A DNA stretch of 8,400 nucleotides, from positions 1-8,400 of the forward strand of contig VFKO01000007.1 in assembly GCA_009885515.1 (NCBI GenBank). The letters are read 5' to 3'. The notes beneath the pieces are model-generated. The model was not told where the DNA came from, made no database searches, and saw nothing but the letters and a program-made list of their open reading frames with translations. The stretch comes from Rhodobiaceae bacterium. GTDB lineage: Bacteria > Pseudomonadota > Alphaproteobacteria > Micropepsales > Micropepsaceae. A program made the position numbers and the translations under genes. Numbering within the stretch: position 1 is the stretch's first letter; the number at the start of each line of letters is the position of its first letter. This document shows, piece by piece, positions 6,225-8,400 of this stretch.

Positions 6225-8400
6225 ATGAAATCCAAACGCCAAAAAGCGAAATCCGCGGCCAAACCAAGCAAAGAGCCCAAGTATTCGCGCGTTCAAGTGC
6301 CCGAAGGACTCTCGGCGGTAGACTGGCAACGCGGTTTGCGCCGCCAGTTCGGCCGCGAGCAGGCCTTCGGGCTTGAAAATCTGACCGGCGAACCGTTTTT
6401 CTCCGAGTTCCGGATCACCAATCCCGCTTCGAATTCCAGTTATCGCGTGGCGATTCGAGGTATGGGGCCAGGCGGCAATTTTTGTTCATGCCCCGACTAC
6501 GCGACCAGCGAACTGGGCACCTGCAAGCACATCGAATTCACGCTCGGCCGCCTTGAGAAAAAGAGAGGCGCGAAGGCGGTATTTGCGCGGGGCTACCAGC
6601 CAGCGTTTTCCGAGCTGTATCTGCGCAACGACGGCAAGCGCAGCGTGCATTTCCGCGCCGGCACCGATTGCCCACCGGCGGTCCGCAAGTCTGCCGCGCA
6701 GTTATTCGATGTGAAGCGCAACGGAATGCTGCCGGAGGAACGGTTGGGCAATCTGGAGTATTTTCTTTCCGGGGTGCAGAAGAGTGGTCATGAACTGCGA
6801 GCCTATGACGATGCACTCGATTTTGTCGCTGGGCGGCGTGACGCAGAACAGCGGGCGCTTTTGCTGGGCAAAGTGTTCCCGCGCGGCGCTGCCGATCCCA
6901 AGTTGACGAACCTTCTCAAAGTACCAATGTATGCGTATCAGGCCGAGGGCACCTTGTTTGCCGTGCGTGCAGGCCGTGCGCTGATCGGCGACGATATGGG
7001 CTTGGGTAAAACTATCCAGGCCATTGCTGCCGCGGAGATATTGGCACGGCATTTTGGCGTCTCGAAGGTGCTGGTGATCTGCCCGACTTCGCTCAAATAC
7101 CAATGGCAGAGCGAGATTGCGCGTTTCTCAGGGCGGCAAGGTGAGAATGCCCCGCGGGTTCTCACGGGTGGCCGGGCGCAGCGGCAGAAGGACTATGCCC
7201 AGGACGATTTCTGCAAGATTACCAACTACGAAAAACTCAAACCCGATCTTGACCTGATCGCCGCGTGGGCGCCGGAGTTGGTGATCGTCGATGAAGCGCA
7301 ACGGGTGAAAAACTGGAACACCATTGCTGCGCGCGCTTTGAAGCGCATCGATAGTCCCTACGCGATAGTGCTCACTGGGACACCGCTTGAGAATAAGTTG
7401 GAAGAGCTGATTTCAATTGTCCAGTTTGTCGATCAACAGCGATTGGGGCCGACGTGGAAGCTCTTGCACGAACATCAGGTCAAGGACGACGGAGGCCGCG
7501 TCACCGGTTACACGGGACTTGAGAAAATTGGGCAAACGCTGGCGCCGATTATGATCCGCCGCCGCAAGTCTGAAGTTCTGAAGCAGCTGCCCAGCCGGAC
7601 CGACCAGAATCTGCTGGTGCCGATGACTGAAATGCAGATGCTGTATCATCAAGAAAACGCCGACATTGTGGCGAGTATCGTGAAACGCTGGCGCAGGACG
7701 AGATTCATTTCCGACATGGATCAGCGGCGGTTGACTTGTGCCCTGCAGAATATGCGCATGTCGTGCAACAGCACCTATCTGCTTGACCAGGAAAGCGATC
7801 ATGGGGTCAAGGCCGACGAATTGGCGGCGTTGCTAGATGACCTGTTCGTGCAGCCTGAGGCCAAGGCGGTGGTGTTTTCGCAATGGACGCGGACTCAGGA
7901 CATTGTCATCCGCCGGTTGGAAGCGCGCGAGTTTGGTTACGTCAGCTTCCATGGCGGCGTGCCGTCGGAGAAACGGCTGGCACTGGTTGAGCGGTTTCGA
8001 GACGACCCGGCCTGCCGCGTATTTCTGTCGACCGATGCCGGCAGCACCGGTCTCAATCTGCAACACGCTTCGACGCTCATCAATATGGACTTGCCGTGGA
8101 ACCCGGCAATCCTCGAACAGCGCATCTCACGTATCCATCGTATGGGCCAAAAACTACCCGTGCAGGTCATCAATTTCGTGTCGAAGGGTACTATCGAAGA
8201 AGGCATGCTATCGGTGCTGGCATTCAAACGCTCGCTGTCGGCCGGAATCCTCGACGGCGGTAGCGGTGAAATATCGTTCGGCGGGTCGCGCCTCAACCGC
8301 TTCATGAAGGACGTGGAAAACGTCACCGGCAGCATGGGCGAGGGCGAAGCCATGGCGCCGGCCGAGGAAGCGGGGAATATTGCCGCCGCGAACGGCGCCG
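6225..8400 (+). CDS. SWIM zinc-finger SNF2 ATPase, 3' end outside the window
   Basis: The frame is open from ATG 6225 to the window edge, 725 codons with no stop. After a Lys-rich tail (residues 1-20) comes a SWIM zinc finger, CxC...CxH with C87, C89, C100 and H102. The SNF2 motor follows a spacer: motif I IGDDMGLGKTIQA (254-266), Ia CPTSLKYQWQSEI (286-298), II VIVDEAQRVKN (353-363, DEAQ rather than DEAH), III VLTGTPLENK (382-391), VVFSQWTR (549-556), V STDAGSTGLNLQ (602-613) and VI QRISRIHRMGQ (632-642). SWIM domains bind DNA or protein and often accompany bacterial SNF2 ATPases. The RBS is weak (GGA ten bases upstream). Its codons are richer in A/T third positions than those of the two genes before it, so it may have had a separate origin. 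Residues 654-703 are repeated at bases 1-145. Nearly complete: all motor motifs are present. Confidence 0.93.
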   Translation, partial: MKSKRQKAKSAAKPSKEPKYSRVQVPEGLSAVDWQRGLRRQFGREQAFGLENLTGEPFFSEFRITNPASNSSYRVAIRGMGPGGNFCSCPDYATSELGTCKHIEFTLGRLEKKRGAKAVFARGYQPAFSELYLRNDGKRSVHFRAGTDCPPAVRKSAAQLFDVKRNGMLPEERLGNLEYFLSGVQKSGHELRAYDDALDFVAGRRDAEQRALLLGKVFPRGAADPKLTNLLKVPMYAYQAEGTLFAVRAGRALIGDDMGLGKTIQAIAAAEILARHFGVSKVLVICPTSLKYQWQSEIARFSGRQGENAPRVLTGGRAQRQKDYAQDDFCKITNYEKLKPDLDLIAAWAPELVIVDEAQRVKNWNTIAARALKRIDSPYAIVLTGTPLENKLEELISIVQFVDQQRLGPTWKLLHEHQVKDDGGRVTGYTGLEKIGQTLAPIMIRRRKSEVLKQLPSRTDQNLLVPMTEMQMLYHQENADIVASIVKRWRRTRFISDMDQRRLTCALQNMRMSCNSTYLLDQESDHGVKADELAALLDDLFVQPEAKAVVFSQWTRTQDIVIRRLEAREFGYVSFHGGVPSEKRLALVERFRDDPACRVFLSTDAGSTGLNLQHASTLINMDLPWNPAILEQRISRIHRMGQKLPVQVINFVSKGTIEEGMLSVLAFKRSLSAGILDGGSGEISFGGSRLNRFMKDVENVTGSMGEGEAMAPAEEAGNIAAANGA
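8183..8326 (+). repeat. Right copy of a direct repeat of the SNF2 3' region
   Basis: Lies inside the SWIM/SNF2 gene and is the intact counterpart of bases 1-144. The gene continues past the repeat with unrelated sequence (MGEGEAMAPAEE), which shows what the left copy lost. Confidence 0.9.

Noticed and set aside
2656..8400. Assigning the cluster to DISARM or another named defence system
   Set aside because: No DUF1998 protein, phospholipase D, methylase or nuclease partner is visible; a shared SNF2 domain alone is not enough.

Overview
The window is high-GC DNA from what is most likely a proteobacterium. It looks like an accessory or mobile region rather than core chromosome: an ArdC antirestriction gene, an AbiEii-type toxin, SNF2-family ATPases and several broken genes lie side by side. 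No rRNA, tRNA, CRISPR array, integrase or complete insertion sequence is visible, so neither the taxon nor the type of element can be fixed from this window.

Left part (1-1691) is a patchwork of damaged genes. Bases 1-145 are the 3' end of a SWIM/SNF2 ATPase gene. This is a second copy of the gene that fills the right end of the window. It is cut at about 145-150 by the truncated end of an ardC gene on the minus strand (145-664). The ardC start lies back to back with a 5'-truncated AbiEii-type nucleotidyltransferase toxin gene on the plus strand (about 678-1253). A short stretch resembling the C-terminal half of a ChaC-like gamma-glutamylcyclotransferase follows (about 1338-1478), then an AT-richer leader.

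Centre (1692-2655) holds one intact small gene, a DUF2200-family protein with a good ribosome binding site. About 600 bp without a confident gene follow. Two weak minus-strand reading frames here may be remnants.

Right part (2656-8400) is a compact same-strand cluster. It encodes a RapA/HepA-like SNF2 ATPase with a TPR-like N-terminus (779 aa), an uncharacterised 393-aa protein ending in a six-cysteine knuckle, and a SWIM-zinc-finger SNF2 ATPase (725 aa visible, open at the window edge). The first two are only 8 bp apart and the third starts 39 bp later, so they probably form one operon. Two different SNF2 motors around a zinc-binding protein suggest a machine that remodels nucleoprotein, possibly in genome defence or element maintenance. 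That role is inference. Another copy of the third gene at the left edge suggests that the cluster, or at least this gene, has been duplicated or repeatedly acquired, with recombination between copies.
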